Shown here one piece after another: positions 15,376 to 23,487 of a stretch of DNA of 64,000 bases. The position numbers and the translations under genes were made by a program. Positions within the stretch are counted from its first letter, which is position 1. Every line of letters starts with the position of its first letter. A model generated the notes under the pieces. It saw only the letters and a list, made by a program, of their open reading frames with translations. It was not told the DNA's origin and made no database searches. Source of the DNA: Nocardioides sp. zg-1228 (GTDB taxonomy: Bacteria; Actinomycetota; Actinomycetes; Propionibacteriales; Nocardioidaceae); contig NZ_CP070961.1 of assembly GCF_017086465.1 (NCBI RefSeq), forward strand, positions 1,240,001 to 1,304,000, given 5' to 3'.

Positions 15376-15972
15376 TCAGGACTGCGTCTGCGAGCGGACC
15401 TCGTCGACTCCCGACTGGCCCTCGGACTTCACCCGCCCGGCGCTGTCGGTGGCGGCGTCCTTGACCTCCTGAGCAGCCTGGGTGGCCGTCTCCTTGACGC
15501 CGTCGGCGACGTCCTGCGCCACCGACCTCGCCTGGTCCACGATCGGCTGACCGTGCTCCTTGGCCGCGTCGACGGCATGTCCTGCGGCCACCGCCTCCTT
15601 CTCCGAGGCGGGGATCAGCGCCGAGACGACCATCCCCAGGCCGAAGGCGACCAGGCCGGCGGCGAGGGGCGTGCCCTGCACCCTGTCCTGGGCCCCGCTG
15701 ACGGCGCCCTGTGCGGTGCCCTTGATCGAGTCGACGGCGCCGGTCGCGGAGTCCTTGGCGGACCCCGACGTGCCCGAGGCCGAGGAGCCCACGCCCTGGG
15801 CGGTGCCCATCACCTTGTCGCGCACGCCGAGCAGGCGGTTGCGGGTCGCCTGCTTGCGCCGCTCGACGATGGCCGACGGGCTCACGCGGTCCTGCAGCGC
15901 GTCGACGTTGGCGGTCATCGACTCGCGCGTGTGCGCGATGTCGTTGCTCAGCTCTTCTGTGCTCTGGCCCAT
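15376..15972 (-). CDS. DUF3618 domain protein
   Basis: 198 residues. N-terminal DUF3618 signature (ELSNDIAHTRESMTANVDALQDRVSPSAIVERRK), a Gly/Ser/Thr-rich middle, a single membrane helix (PLAAGLVAFGLGMVVSALIP, about 108-127), then a long Ala/Lys/Glu amphipathic tail (AKEHGQPIVDQARSVAQDVADG) that looks LEA- or apolipoprotein-like. Start ATG with AAGGAGG 7 nt upstream. Last gene of a four-gene operon (17388 to 15376); it overlaps the holin-like gene by 25 bp. Envelope function inferred from topology; biochemical role unknown. Confidence 0.8.
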   Translation of the reverse strand: MGQSTEELSNDIAHTRESMTANVDALQDRVSPSAIVERRKQATRNRLLGVRDKVMGTAQGVGSSASGTSGSAKDSATGAVDSIKGTAQGAVSGAQDRVQGTPLAAGLVAFGLGMVVSALIPASEKEAVAAGHAVDAAKEHGQPIVDQARSVAQDVADGVKETATQAAQEVKDAATDSAGRVKSEGQSGVDEVRSQTQS

Positions 15973-16418
15973 GCCGCGTCCTCCTTGAGTGTCTGCTGCG
16001 TCTCCGGCAGCTGGGGGTTGGTCTTCTTCAGCTCCGCGCGTCCACGGGCCGCCAGGACGGCGGCCACGACGGCCCAGAGCACGGTCGTGATCAGGAACGC
16101 CAGCTCCACCGGCATCCAGTTGTCGAGCAGGTAGCTCAGCGCGAAGCTCGCCAGGATCAGCGTCAGCAGGCCGGCGACGCCGGCGCCACCGAGCATCCCG
16201 GCGCCCTTGCCGGCCTTGGCCGCCTCCGCCTTGAGCTCGGTGCGGGCCAGGTCGAGCTCCTGCTTGACCAGCGTCGTCAGGTCGTGGCTCAGGTCGCCCA
16301 CGATCTGGCCGAGGCTGCGCTCGTCCGCGGCGCCGGCCACGTGGGGGCCGGGCTCCGGTGAGCCGGTCGGCAGGGGACCCACGCCCGACACCGGATCCGC
16401 GCCCGGGACGCCCGTCAC
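15948..16418 (-). CDS. phage holin family / actinobacterial Holin-X-like membrane protein
   Basis: 156 residues. An amphipathic helix LGQIVGDLSHDLTTLVKQELDLARTELK is followed by two membrane helices (about 78-98 and 105-128), the layout of the putative actinobacterial holin-X / holin superfamily III proteins. Despite the name, these chromosomal proteins are generally not phage lysis genes, and no phage genes are nearby. The start overlaps the preceding gene's stop (ATGA), so it is coupled to it. Confidence 0.8.
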   Translation of the reverse strand: MTGVPGADPVSGVGPLPTGSPEPGPHVAGAADERSLGQIVGDLSHDLTTLVKQELDLARTELKAEAAKAGKGAGMLGGAGVAGLLTLILASFALSYLLDNWMPVELAFLITTVLWAVVAAVLAARGRAELKKTNPQLPETQQTLKEDAAWARAQKS

Positions 16419-17227
16419 GGCGTGTCCTGGGTGCGCTGTCCCGGGAGGCCGGACGTCGTCGGGTCGAGGGACGAGGGCGCCGGGTCCGTCGCCGGGGTGT
16501 CGTAGCCCGTCGTGCCCGGGCTGTCGGTGCTGGAGTGCGCGGCGAGCGGCGCGTCCCCACTGGCGGTGGCCATCGGTCCCGTGCCCACGCCGGTGCTGCC
16601 GTAGGTCGTGCCCGGCGTGCCGGTGGTGCCGGAGTCGGCGAGCGACGCCGCAGCCGCGCCGTCGGCGGTGGCCCGGAACATCCGCCCGGCGACCACGCCC
16701 GCGGCGAGGGCGCCCAGCAGGAAGGTGCCCGGGCGGCGCCGCGCGAAGTCGCGGGCGTCGTCGAGCAGCTGCGCGGGGTCGCGGTCCTCGAGGTGGCTGC
16801 CGAGCGCGCGGACGCGGTCGGAGACCTCCTGGGCCAGGTCCTTCGCGAGGCCCTGCGACGCACCCTCGCCCTGGGCCATCTGCTGGAGGTCGTCACCCAG
16901 CGTGACGAGCGTCTGGGCCAGCTTGTCGCGCCCCGTGGTGGCCTGGTCGCTCAGCTGGCTGGTGACCTGCTGACGGGCCTCGCCGACGACGGTGCGGGCC
17001 TGCGCGGCCGCGGTCCCGGCGACGTTGAGCGCCTCGTCCTTGGCGGTCCCGGCCACCTGCTTGCCCTGGTCGGCGGCCGTGGCGGCCGTCTCCTTGGCCT
17101 TGTCGGTCGTGCTCGAGTCACCGGTGCCGGTCGAGCCCGGGGTGAAGCCGCTCGCGTCGTAGCCGCCCGTGCTGGCCGGGTCGCTGCCGGTGGTGGTGCC
17201 TGCTGGTTCGTTTCCGTAGGTCGTCAT
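16415..17227 (-). CDS. hypothetical LEA-like membrane protein
   Basis: 270 residues. Thr/Gly-rich N-terminus, an Ala/Lys/Gln amphipathic helical region (DKAKETAATAADQGKQVAGT onward, about 42-125), then DDARDFARRRPGTFLLGALAAGVVAGRMFRA, where a single membrane anchor lies around residues 170-185, and a Ser/Thr/Gly-rich tail. It recalls the ElaB/YqjD and LEA style of stress-associated envelope proteins, but no family is assigned. ATGA overlaps at both ends link it to the acidic 54-residue gene upstream and the holin-like gene downstream. Confidence 0.72.
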   Translation of the reverse strand: MTTYGNEPAGTTTGSDPASTGGYDASGFTPGSTGTGDSSTTDKAKETAATAADQGKQVAGTAKDEALNVAGTAAAQARTVVGEARQQVTSQLSDQATTGRDKLAQTLVTLGDDLQQMAQGEGASQGLAKDLAQEVSDRVRALGSHLEDRDPAQLLDDARDFARRRPGTFLLGALAAGVVAGRMFRATADGAAAASLADSGTTGTPGTTYGSTGVGTGPMATASGDAPLAAHSSTDSPGTTGYDTPATDPAPSSLDPTTSGLPGQRTQDTP

Positions 17228-17388
17228 TCGTCCTCCTCGGACTGGGTGGATGTGCCCGGGCCTGCGCCCGGATCCGGGTCGGGGTCGCTCGCCGGCTCGG
17301 AGTCCGGCTCGAGCTGCTCCTGGTCGGGCTCTCGGCCGTCAGGGGTCGGCGGGTCGGCGTCCTGGTCGTGGTACGAGTCGTCTGTCAT
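17224..17388 (-). CDS. very acidic 54-residue protein, first gene of operon
   Basis: 54 residues, mostly Asp, Glu, Pro, Ser and Gln (e.g. QEQLEPDSEPASDPDPDP); no hydrophobic segment, so soluble and probably disordered. GGAG precedes the ATG at 4 nt, and GGGTAC lies 8 nt before the ATG. Its stop overlaps the next gene's start by ATGA. It may simply be the leader cistron of the envelope operon. Confidence 0.6.
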   Translation of the reverse strand: MTDDSYHDQDADPPTPDGREPDQEQLEPDSEPASDPDPDPGAGPGTSTQSEEDE

Positions 17389-17396
17389 GGCGCTCC

Positions 17397-17419
17397 GTAC
17401 CCATCGACCTGCCGCACAC
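17397..17419 (-). promoter_or_regulatory. leaderless SigB/SigF-type promoter of the envelope operon
   Basis: Minus strand: GTGT (17419-17416), 13 nt, GGGTAC (17402-17397), 8 nt, ATG 17388. Same architecture as at the hemerythrin gene. Confidence 0.48.
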
Positions 17420-17482
17420 TCCACCCCTGGGGGCGGACTTTTCGAGATGCATGGGGGAGGCCGGAGAGGGGCACTGGGAACG

Positions 17483-18598
17483 ATGGCCCCCCTCCTCCAG
17501 CACGCCCCTGCGCCGCCGCCGGCCACCCGCTCGTACGCCGACCTGACGGACGCCGAGATCGAGGAGATCGGCCGCACGCTCGACGCGCTGCGCGAGGAGG
17601 TGCTGGCCGACCGCGGGGCACGGGACGCGGCCTACGTCCGCCGCGTCATCGCCGTGCAGCGGTGCCTGGAGGTGGGCGGTCGGGTGGTCCTCCTCGGCAG
17701 CCGCAGCCGCGTCGCGTGGTGGCTGGGCACGACCTCGCTCGCGCTGTCGAAGGTGCTCGACAACATGGAGATCGGCCACAACGTCCTGCACGGGCAGTGG
17801 GACTGGATGCGCGACCCCAAGATCCACTCCTCGACCTGGGACTGGGACCACGCCTCGGCGCCGGAGCAGTGGCGGCGCGCCCACAACGACCGCCACCACG
17901 CCAACACCAACGTGCTCGGCAAGGACAACGACCTCGGCTACGGCATCCTGCGCGTCGACGAGGCCCAGGAGTGGGAGCCGCGCCACCTGGCCCAGCCGCT
18001 GTTGAACCTCGTCAACGCCTGCATCTTCGAGTACGGCATCGCGATGTACGACCTCGACCTGGGCGAGTCGCTCCGCTCGGGCACCGGCTTCTCCCCGGAG
18101 CAGCGTGAGGAGATGCGCACGACGGGGCGCCGGGTGGCGCGCAGCGCGTTCCGCGACTACGTGCTCCACCCGCTGCTGTCGCTGCCCACCGGCTCGGCGC
18201 GCACCACGCTGACCGCCAACCTGGTCGCCAACCTGGCCCGCAACGTGTGGAGCCACTCGGTGATCATGTGCGGCCACTTCCCCGAGGGCGTGGAGGTCTT
18301 CGAGGTCGAGGAGGTCGACGAGCACGAGACGCGCGGGCGGTGGTACCTGCGCCAGATGCTCGGCTCTGCCGACATCTCCGGCCCGCCGCTGCTGCACGTG
18401 CTCTGCGGCAACCTGTCGCACCAGATCGAGCACCACCTGTTCCCCGACCTCCCGAGCAACCGCTACCGCGAGATCGCCGGTCCCGTCCGCGACCTCTTCG
18501 AGCGGCACGGCCTGGCCTACCGGAGCGCCCCGCTGCTGCGCCAGGTCGCCAGCGCCTGGCACCGGGTCCTCCGGCTGTCGCTGCCCCCGCGCCGCTGA
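17483..18598 (+). CDS. membrane fatty acid desaturase (acyl-CoA/acyl-lipid type)
   Basis: 371 residues from ATG 17483 (an in-frame ATG 39 nt upstream is an alternative). The three histidine boxes of di-iron membrane desaturases are present: HNVLHGQ (about 99), HNDRHHANTN (about 133) and HQIEHHLFP (about 313). Two hydrophobic regions lie around residues 70-90 and 220-245. The third-box form QIEHH is characteristic of DesA3-like/linoleoyl-CoA desaturases; it needs ferredoxin-type electrons, and no reductase is adjacent. It introduces a double bond in fatty acyl chains, affecting membrane fluidity. Divergent from the envelope operon. Confidence 0.88.
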   Translation: MAPLLQHAPAPPPATRSYADLTDAEIEEIGRTLDALREEVLADRGARDAAYVRRVIAVQRCLEVGGRVVLLGSRSRVAWWLGTTSLALSKVLDNMEIGHNVLHGQWDWMRDPKIHSSTWDWDHASAPEQWRRAHNDRHHANTNVLGKDNDLGYGILRVDEAQEWEPRHLAQPLLNLVNACIFEYGIAMYDLDLGESLRSGTGFSPEQREEMRTTGRRVARSAFRDYVLHPLLSLPTGSARTTLTANLVANLARNVWSHSVIMCGHFPEGVEVFEVEEVDEHETRGRWYLRQMLGSADISGPPLLHVLCGNLSHQIEHHLFPDLPSNRYREIAGPVRDLFERHGLAYRSAPLLRQVASAWHRVLRLSLPPRR

Positions 18599-18680
18599 CC
18601 CACGAGGACCGACCGCTGACCCGCGAGGACGGGCGCGGCGAGGGCGCATGCCGGGGTCGTCCGCGGGGCACGAGGGGCGC

Positions 18681-19814
18681 ATGACGAACGGGATGTCGGG
18701 GGAGGTCCCGGACGACGTGGGTGTGCCGGCGCACGTGCCGGGCGGTGAGTTCTCCGTCGGCGTCGAGGAGGAGCTGATGCTCGTCGACGACCAGGACGCG
18801 CTGATGGGCGCGGCGGCGGGCCCGCTGGTCGCGGCGATGTCGCAGTCGAGGCCCGACGCGGGTGTGGTGACCGGGGAGATCTACGTCGACCAGGTCGAGC
18901 TCAACACGCCCGTCTGCGCCACCGCGGAGGACGCGTGGCGCGCGCTGCGCGAGCTGCGCGCGCTCGTCGGCAAGAACGGCGGCCGGGTCCTCGCCGCAGG
19001 GGTGCACCCGACCGCCCCGGTCGGCGTCGCCGACATCGCCGCGTCGCCGCGCTACGACCGGATCATCGACGAGTACGCCGGCCTGCTGCGCACGCCGACG
19101 GCCGCGCTGCAGGTGCACGTCGGGCTGCCAGACGAGCGCACCGCGATCCTGGCCTACCGCGGGCTGCGCAACCGGCTGCCGCTGCTGCGCGCCCTCGCCG
19201 CCGGATCGCCCTACTGGCACGGGCTCGACTCCGGGCAGGCCACGGCCCGCGCCGCGATCATCCGCTCCTACCCGCGCACCACGATGCCGCCGCTGCTGCG
19301 GTCGTGGGACGACTACGTCGCGCGCACCGAGTCGCTGATGCGGGCCGCCGAGGCGTCCGACCACACCTACGTGTGGTGGGAGATGCGCCCGCGCCCGTTG
19401 CTCGGGACCCTCGAGGTCCGGGTGATGGACTCCGTGCCGTCCCTGACGAGCGTCGCCGCGCTGACCGCCCTCGTGCAGGGCATCGCACGTCGCGCCGTGG
19501 AGGCGCCCGACGAGCACGACCTCGACGACGACGTGCTGGCCGTCAACGACCACCGGGCGTCGCGCTACGGCCTCGACACCCGCGTGGTCGACGTCGACCA
19601 GCACCTCCGGCCGATGCGCGAGATCGCGGGCCGGGTGGTCGCCGAGGCGCGCGCGGTGCTGGCTCCCGATCGGATCGACGCACCGCTCGACGCGCTGGAC
19701 GCGACGCTGGCGGGGGAGACCGAGCCCAACCGCCAGCGCCGGGTGGTGGCCGCCGGCGGCATGCCGGCCCTGCTCGCCGACCTCGTCGCCCGCACCGGCG
19801 ACCTGGAGGGCTGA
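18681..19814 (+). CDS. YbdK-type carboxylate-amine ligase / glutamate-cysteine ligase-like
   Basis: 377 residues from ATG 18681 (AGGGG 4 nt upstream). GCS2/YbdK family: FSVGVEEELMLVD at the N-terminus, GEIYVDQVELNTPVC, LAAGVHPTA, LQVHVGLPDERTAI and WWEMRPRPLLGTLEVRVMDSVPS. The fold is that of gamma-glutamyl ligases; the reaction may be a weak glutamate-cysteine ligation or another carboxylate-amine ligation. In actinobacteria similar genes are sometimes tied to ergothioneine synthesis (egtA), but no egt genes are adjacent. Confidence 0.85.
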   Translation: MTNGMSGEVPDDVGVPAHVPGGEFSVGVEEELMLVDDQDALMGAAAGPLVAAMSQSRPDAGVVTGEIYVDQVELNTPVCATAEDAWRALRELRALVGKNGGRVLAAGVHPTAPVGVADIAASPRYDRIIDEYAGLLRTPTAALQVHVGLPDERTAILAYRGLRNRLPLLRALAAGSPYWHGLDSGQATARAAIIRSYPRTTMPPLLRSWDDYVARTESLMRAAEASDHTYVWWEMRPRPLLGTLEVRVMDSVPSLTSVAALTALVQGIARRAVEAPDEHDLDDDVLAVNDHRASRYGLDTRVVDVDQHLRPMREIAGRVVAEARAVLAPDRIDAPLDALDATLAGETEPNRQRRVVAAGGMPALLADLVARTGDLEG

Positions 19815-19870
19815 GCCGTGCACGTCGACCACCTCGCGGTCGTGGCGCGCACGCCCGCGGCACCCGTTCC

Positions 19871-20023
19871 CTAGCCGTCAGCGCGGGGCGGACCGGCCTC
19901 GCGCAGCAGCCACCACCCCGCCAGCCACGCGGCGGCGCCGGCGACCACCTCGACGTGCAGGTCGGCCATGACCACGGCGACCATCGTGGTCGCCGCGACC
20001 GAGCCGAACCCGTCGAGGTGCAC
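19871..20023 (-). CDS. possible 50-residue membrane peptide after the FAD-TPR gene
   Basis: A GTG-started frame 5 bp past the stop of the FAD-TPR gene on the same strand. It encodes alternating hydrophobic stretches (AATTMVAVVMADLHVEVVAG, then AAWLAGWWLLREAG), plausible as a single-span peptide. No ribosome-binding site is visible, so it would depend on coupled translation. The whole 19815-20028 gap otherwise holds nothing I can support. Confidence 0.3.
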   Translation of the reverse strand: MHLDGFGSVAATTMVAVVMADLHVEVVAGAAAWLAGWWLLREAGPPRADG

Positions 20024-20028
20024 CGCGA

Positions 20029-22722
20029 TCAGCGCCCGAGCGACCGACTGTGCTGCGGGGTCGTGCCGGGGGCCGCCGCGCGGGCGGCGGTGACCGCCGC
20101 CCGGCGCCGCGCGTCGAGGGCCGAGGAGCGGCGGGTGAGCCGCTGGTCGAGCAGCCCCGCGGCCTCCGTGGTGCGGCCGGCCATCGCGAGCGTGTGCACG
20201 AGGGTGTCCTCGACGACCTCGCGCTGCGCCCGGCTGCCGCCCAGCGGCGACAACCTGCCGACGATGCCGGTGAGGGTCGTCGCGGCGGCGTCCCAGCGCT
20301 CCTCGACGACCTGCAGGAGTCCGTCGCAGAGCGGGGCGACCACGTCGCGGAGCACCCGGTCGTCGCTCGCGCGGGACCGGACGGCCAGCGCGGCCAGCGC
20401 GGACGCGTCGCCGTCGGCCGCGAGCAGCACCGCGCTGTGCATCGCCGCGAACGGCGTGGGCGGGGTCGTGAGCCACTCGGCGGGGGCCTGGGCGCGCACC
20501 TCGGCGACGGGCAGGTCGTCGGTCCAGGCGCCGGTCATCCGCCCGCGCCACAGCAGCGACCCGCTGTCCACCACGACCCGGCTGCCGCTCACGACCGAGG
20601 GGGCGAGCTCGCGGGCGTAGCGGCGGCGGACCGCCTCCACGTCGTCCTGCATCAGCTCGTGGAGCGCGGCGTGCCAGGAGAAGTGGGAGCGGTGGTTGGC
20701 CTCCGGACCGCGGGTGTGGATCCACTCGTCGAGCCAGGCCAGCCCGGCGGCGTGGTCGCCGGTCTCGTAGTGGACGTGGGCGCGGGCGTGGACCGCGTGG
20801 CCCGAGGCCGGCTCGACCGAGAGGGCGTAGGAGGCCAGGTCCTCGGCCTCGGCCCAGCGCTCCTGGTCCTGCCGGACGAACGCCAGCTGGCCGGCGTACC
20901 ACCAGTCGTCGCCGTAGGCACGGCCCAGCGACTCGACGAGGTCGGCGGTCTGGGGGCCGCTGGTCAGGCCGCCGAAGGCGACGGTCGGCACCGCGACGCT
21001 GACGGCGAGCGCGTCGCGGGGGAACAGGCGCACGTGCCGCAGGAGGGCGGCGGCGCCGGTGGCCTCGTCGGTGCGCAGGCGCGTGGTGACGGCGTCGAGG
21101 AACGACGACTCGCGGTCGTCGAGGTGGCGCTCGGCCGCCGCCCGGTGCGCGGCGCGCAGGGACTCCCGCCACTGGGCGGTGGTGCCCCACTCGTGCCCGA
21201 GCAGCGCCAGGGCGGCGTGGGCGAGCACGAAGCCCTCATCGGCGGCGACGGCGTCGATGAGCCCCTCCTCGACGCCTTCCTGCAGGCGGAGCAGACGGCC
21301 GAGGGCCGCGTTGTAGCGCTCGGCGGCGTCCTGGCTGGTGGACAGGGTGAGTCCGTAGGGGTCGACCGGGCGGCGGCGCGACTCGCCGTGCAGCGAGCGG
21401 CTGACGATGCGGGCGACGTCGTAGGCCTGCTCGCGGATCTCGGGCATGGCCGTGGACTCCCACAGGTTGCCGCGGCGCAGCGAGCCGACGGCGAGGAACG
21501 GGAGCGTGTCGGGCAGGGTGCCGAGGATGCGGCCGTCGTCGGCGGTGTCGATGCCCAGGCCCGCGGGGCCGGGTCGGACGAGGCCCGACTGGGCCAGCCG
21601 GGTCAGCAGCGGGTCGGCCGCGATGGAGCCGACGGGGCCGGTGCAGTTGACGACCGCCGCGACCCGCAGCGTCGTGCCGTCGTCGAGGGTGACGTGAAGG
21701 GCCGTGTCGTCGGCCCGCACGGCGGCGAGGGTGCCCCGGTGGCGCACGAGCCGGCCCTCGGCGGCGACGGCGTCGAGGCGGCGCGCCGTGGCGGGGGCCA
21801 TCCGGTGGCGACGGACGTCCCACGCGCGGGCGTCCTCGGCGATGAAGCGACGCTTGTCGGCCTCCGACAGGCCGCGCCAGAGCTGGGCGGTGACCGGGCG
21901 CAGCCCGTCGATGGCGGCGCGCCAGTCGCCGGTGGCCTCGACGGTCTCGTGGACGTGCGCGGCGAGCGTGGAGCGCAGCGTGTCGAGGTCCTGGGTGCGG
22001 GTGATGCCGGGCGGCGGCGGGACGGGCGGGGTGGTCGGCAGCACGTGGGCGTGCGGCATCGCGTCGGTGCGCGAGACGACGTGGATGGTGCGGTCGGGGC
22101 GGTCGGCGCTGATCGCGAGGTCGACCATCGTCAGGCCCGAGCCGAGCATCAGCACGTCGCCGACAGCCGGGATCGGCTGCGTCCACGGGTCGGCCACCAG
22201 CCGGGGGTCGTCGGCCAGCTCGGGCGGGGCCCAGCCGGTGCCGGGGCGGCTGCCGGTCGCGAGCACGACCGCGCGCGCCTCGAGCCGGTCGCCGTCGGAG
22301 AGGTCCACGACGAACCCGTCGCCGGAGCGGGCGATGTCGGCGACCTCCGCGCGACGGCGTACGAGCTGGGCGTTGCCCGGGAACTCGGTCGCGGTCGTCA
22401 GCAGGGTCTCGACGTAGCGACCGAAGACGGCGCGCGGGGCGAAGTCGTGGGGCTGGAAGTCGGGGTCGTGGTGCGCGCGGAGCCAGCGCAGGAAGTGCTC
22501 GGGATCGCGGGGGAAGGCGCTCATGCCCGACGCCGGGACGTTGAGGAGGTGCCGCTCGTCGGTGGTGGAGTAGGCCTGGCCGCGACCGGTGCCGGGGGCC
22601 GGGTCGACCAGCTCGACCCGGAAGCGGGAGGAGAGCGCCGTCACGAGGTGGGTGGCGACCAGCGTGCCGCCGGCGCCCGCTCCGACCACGACGACCCGAC
22701 AGTCCCCCTCGTTCGTCACCAC
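20029..22722 (-). CDS. fusion: FAD/NAD(P)-binding oxidoreductase + TTC38-like TPR module
   Basis: 897 residues from GTG 22722 (AAAGGAG 8 nt upstream). Residues 1 to about 450 form a FAD/NAD(P)-binding domain of the FAD_NAD_binding_9 type: VVVGAGAGGTLVATHL near the start, HLLNVPASGMSAFP, ATGSRPGTGW and VLMLGSGLTMVDLAISA (second nucleotide site). From about 455 (DPYGLTLSTSQDAAERYNAA) to the end it reads like a complete TTC38-type tetratricopeptide protein (ADEGFVLAHAALALLGHEWG, HYETGDHAAGLAWLDEW, HFSWHAALHELMQDD). The join is in frame with no sign of a shift. Substrate unknown. The TPR half would recruit partners or oligomerise the enzyme. Uncommon domain pairing, as far as I know. Confidence 0.82.
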   Translation of the reverse strand: MVTNEGDCRVVVVGAGAGGTLVATHLVTALSSRFRVELVDPAPGTGRGQAYSTTDERHLLNVPASGMSAFPRDPEHFLRWLRAHHDPDFQPHDFAPRAVFGRYVETLLTTATEFPGNAQLVRRRAEVADIARSGDGFVVDLSDGDRLEARAVVLATGSRPGTGWAPPELADDPRLVADPWTQPIPAVGDVLMLGSGLTMVDLAISADRPDRTIHVVSRTDAMPHAHVLPTTPPVPPPPGITRTQDLDTLRSTLAAHVHETVEATGDWRAAIDGLRPVTAQLWRGLSEADKRRFIAEDARAWDVRRHRMAPATARRLDAVAAEGRLVRHRGTLAAVRADDTALHVTLDDGTTLRVAAVVNCTGPVGSIAADPLLTRLAQSGLVRPGPAGLGIDTADDGRILGTLPDTLPFLAVGSLRRGNLWESTAMPEIREQAYDVARIVSRSLHGESRRRPVDPYGLTLSTSQDAAERYNAALGRLLRLQEGVEEGLIDAVAADEGFVLAHAALALLGHEWGTTAQWRESLRAAHRAAAERHLDDRESSFLDAVTTRLRTDEATGAAALLRHVRLFPRDALAVSVAVPTVAFGGLTSGPQTADLVESLGRAYGDDWWYAGQLAFVRQDQERWAEAEDLASYALSVEPASGHAVHARAHVHYETGDHAAGLAWLDEWIHTRGPEANHRSHFSWHAALHELMQDDVEAVRRRYARELAPSVVSGSRVVVDSGSLLWRGRMTGAWTDDLPVAEVRAQAPAEWLTTPPTPFAAMHSAVLLAADGDASALAALAVRSRASDDRVLRDVVAPLCDGLLQVVEERWDAAATTLTGIVGRLSPLGGSRAQREVVEDTLVHTLAMAGRTTEAAGLLDQRLTRRSSALDARRRAAVTAARAAAPGTTPQHSRSLGR

Positions 22723-22810
22723 AGCGCATTCTCCTTTAGTCAACTGGTTTACTCGACTTACGATATCAGGAGCAGGCGGCCTCCCGCGCATCCGGGTCTC
22801 GGCGTGGCGA
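22723..22810 (-). promoter_or_regulatory. AT-richer leader with possible promoter for the FAD-TPR gene
   Basis: TATCGT (22765-22760, minus strand) could be a -10 about 37 nt before the GTG. The following AGTCGAGTAAACCAGTTGACT contains a partial dyad (AGTC/GACT ends) that could be an operator. This is a low-GC island in a high-GC window. Confidence 0.3.
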
Positions 22811-23413
22811 TCACGTCGTGCGGCGCATCACCACGCGGGGAAACCCGGCCGACGTGGCCGTGGTGGGAGCGGCCACCTCGAAGCCGGCGTCCTCGAAGAG
22901 CTTGCGGGTGCCGACGTAGGCCATCGTCAGGTCGACCTTCTCCCCGCGGTTGTCGACGGGGTAGCCCTCGACGACCGGCGCGCCGCGGCGGGCGGCGTAG
23001 GCCACGGCACCCTCGAGCAGGACGTGCGAGATGCCGCGGCCGCGGTGGCCGGGACGGACCCGGATGCACCACACCGACCAGGCGGACTGGTCGTCGATCA
23101 CCGGGATCCTGGTGGAGCGGGCGAAGGGCAGCTCGGCGCGCGGGGCGACGGCCGCCCACCCCACGACCTCGCTCCCGTCGTACGCCAGCACGCCCGGCTT
23201 GGTCGCGCGGCGGGTCAGCGCCTCGACCCGGGCCGCGCGCGCGGAACCGACCAGCTCGCGGTTGTCCTTGGCCGGGATGCGGTGGCTGAGGCACCAGCAC
23301 ACGTTGGAGCCTGGGTTCTTCGGGCCGACCATGGTGCGCACGTCGTCGAAGCGGGCGTGGGTGGCCGGGTGGACGGTGAGGTCGCCTGAGGCGACGAGGG
23401 GAGTCGTGGCCAT
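22811..23413 (-). CDS. GNAT-family N-acetyltransferase
   Basis: 200 residues from ATG 23413. GNAT fold with the acetyl-CoA loop V-R-PGHRGRGISHVLLEGAV (Q/RxxGxG/A, here RGRGIS) at about 123-140 and a C-terminal FEDAGFEVAAPT segment. The central NVCWCLSHRIPAKDNRE motif is typical of a subgroup of actinobacterial GNAT proteins. The acceptor is unknown. TAGCGT ends 5 nt before the ATG, suggesting a leaderless transcript. Followed by the FAD-TPR gene on the same strand. Confidence 0.83.
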   Translation of the reverse strand: MATTPLVASGDLTVHPATHARFDDVRTMVGPKNPGSNVCWCLSHRIPAKDNRELVGSARAARVEALTRRATKPGVLAYDGSEVVGWAAVAPRAELPFARSTRIPVIDDQSAWSVWCIRVRPGHRGRGISHVLLEGAVAYAARRGAPVVEGYPVDNRGEKVDLTMAYVGTRKLFEDAGFEVAAPTTATSAGFPRVVMRRTT

Positions 23414-23418
23414 GGTGC

Positions 23419-23424
23419 ACGCTA
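23419..23424 (-). promoter_or_regulatory. leaderless -10 element for GNAT gene
   Basis: TAGCGT (TANNNT) with 5 nt to ATG 23413 and no ribosome-binding site. Confidence 0.35.
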
Positions 23425-23487
23425 GCGCTGCGCGCCGACATCGTGCGGCCGGCGACGGTGGTGGACGGCGCGATGTTGAATGGGGCG

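Noticed and set aside
15948..16418. Holin-like gene as sign of a prophage
   Set aside because: No integrase, structural or lysis genes nearby; it belongs to a chromosomal operon with DUF3618.
19818..19874. 18-codon GTG ORF (VHVDHLAVVARTP...) resembling the first residues of a VOC protein
   Set aside because: Too short, stops at once, and the similarity is a few residues; could be chance.
19871..21190. Long minus-strand frame opposite-phase to the FAD-TPR gene
   Set aside because: Arg/Pro/Gly-rich shadow of a real gene in GC-rich DNA; only its last 50 codons, past the real stop, are kept as a weak candidate.
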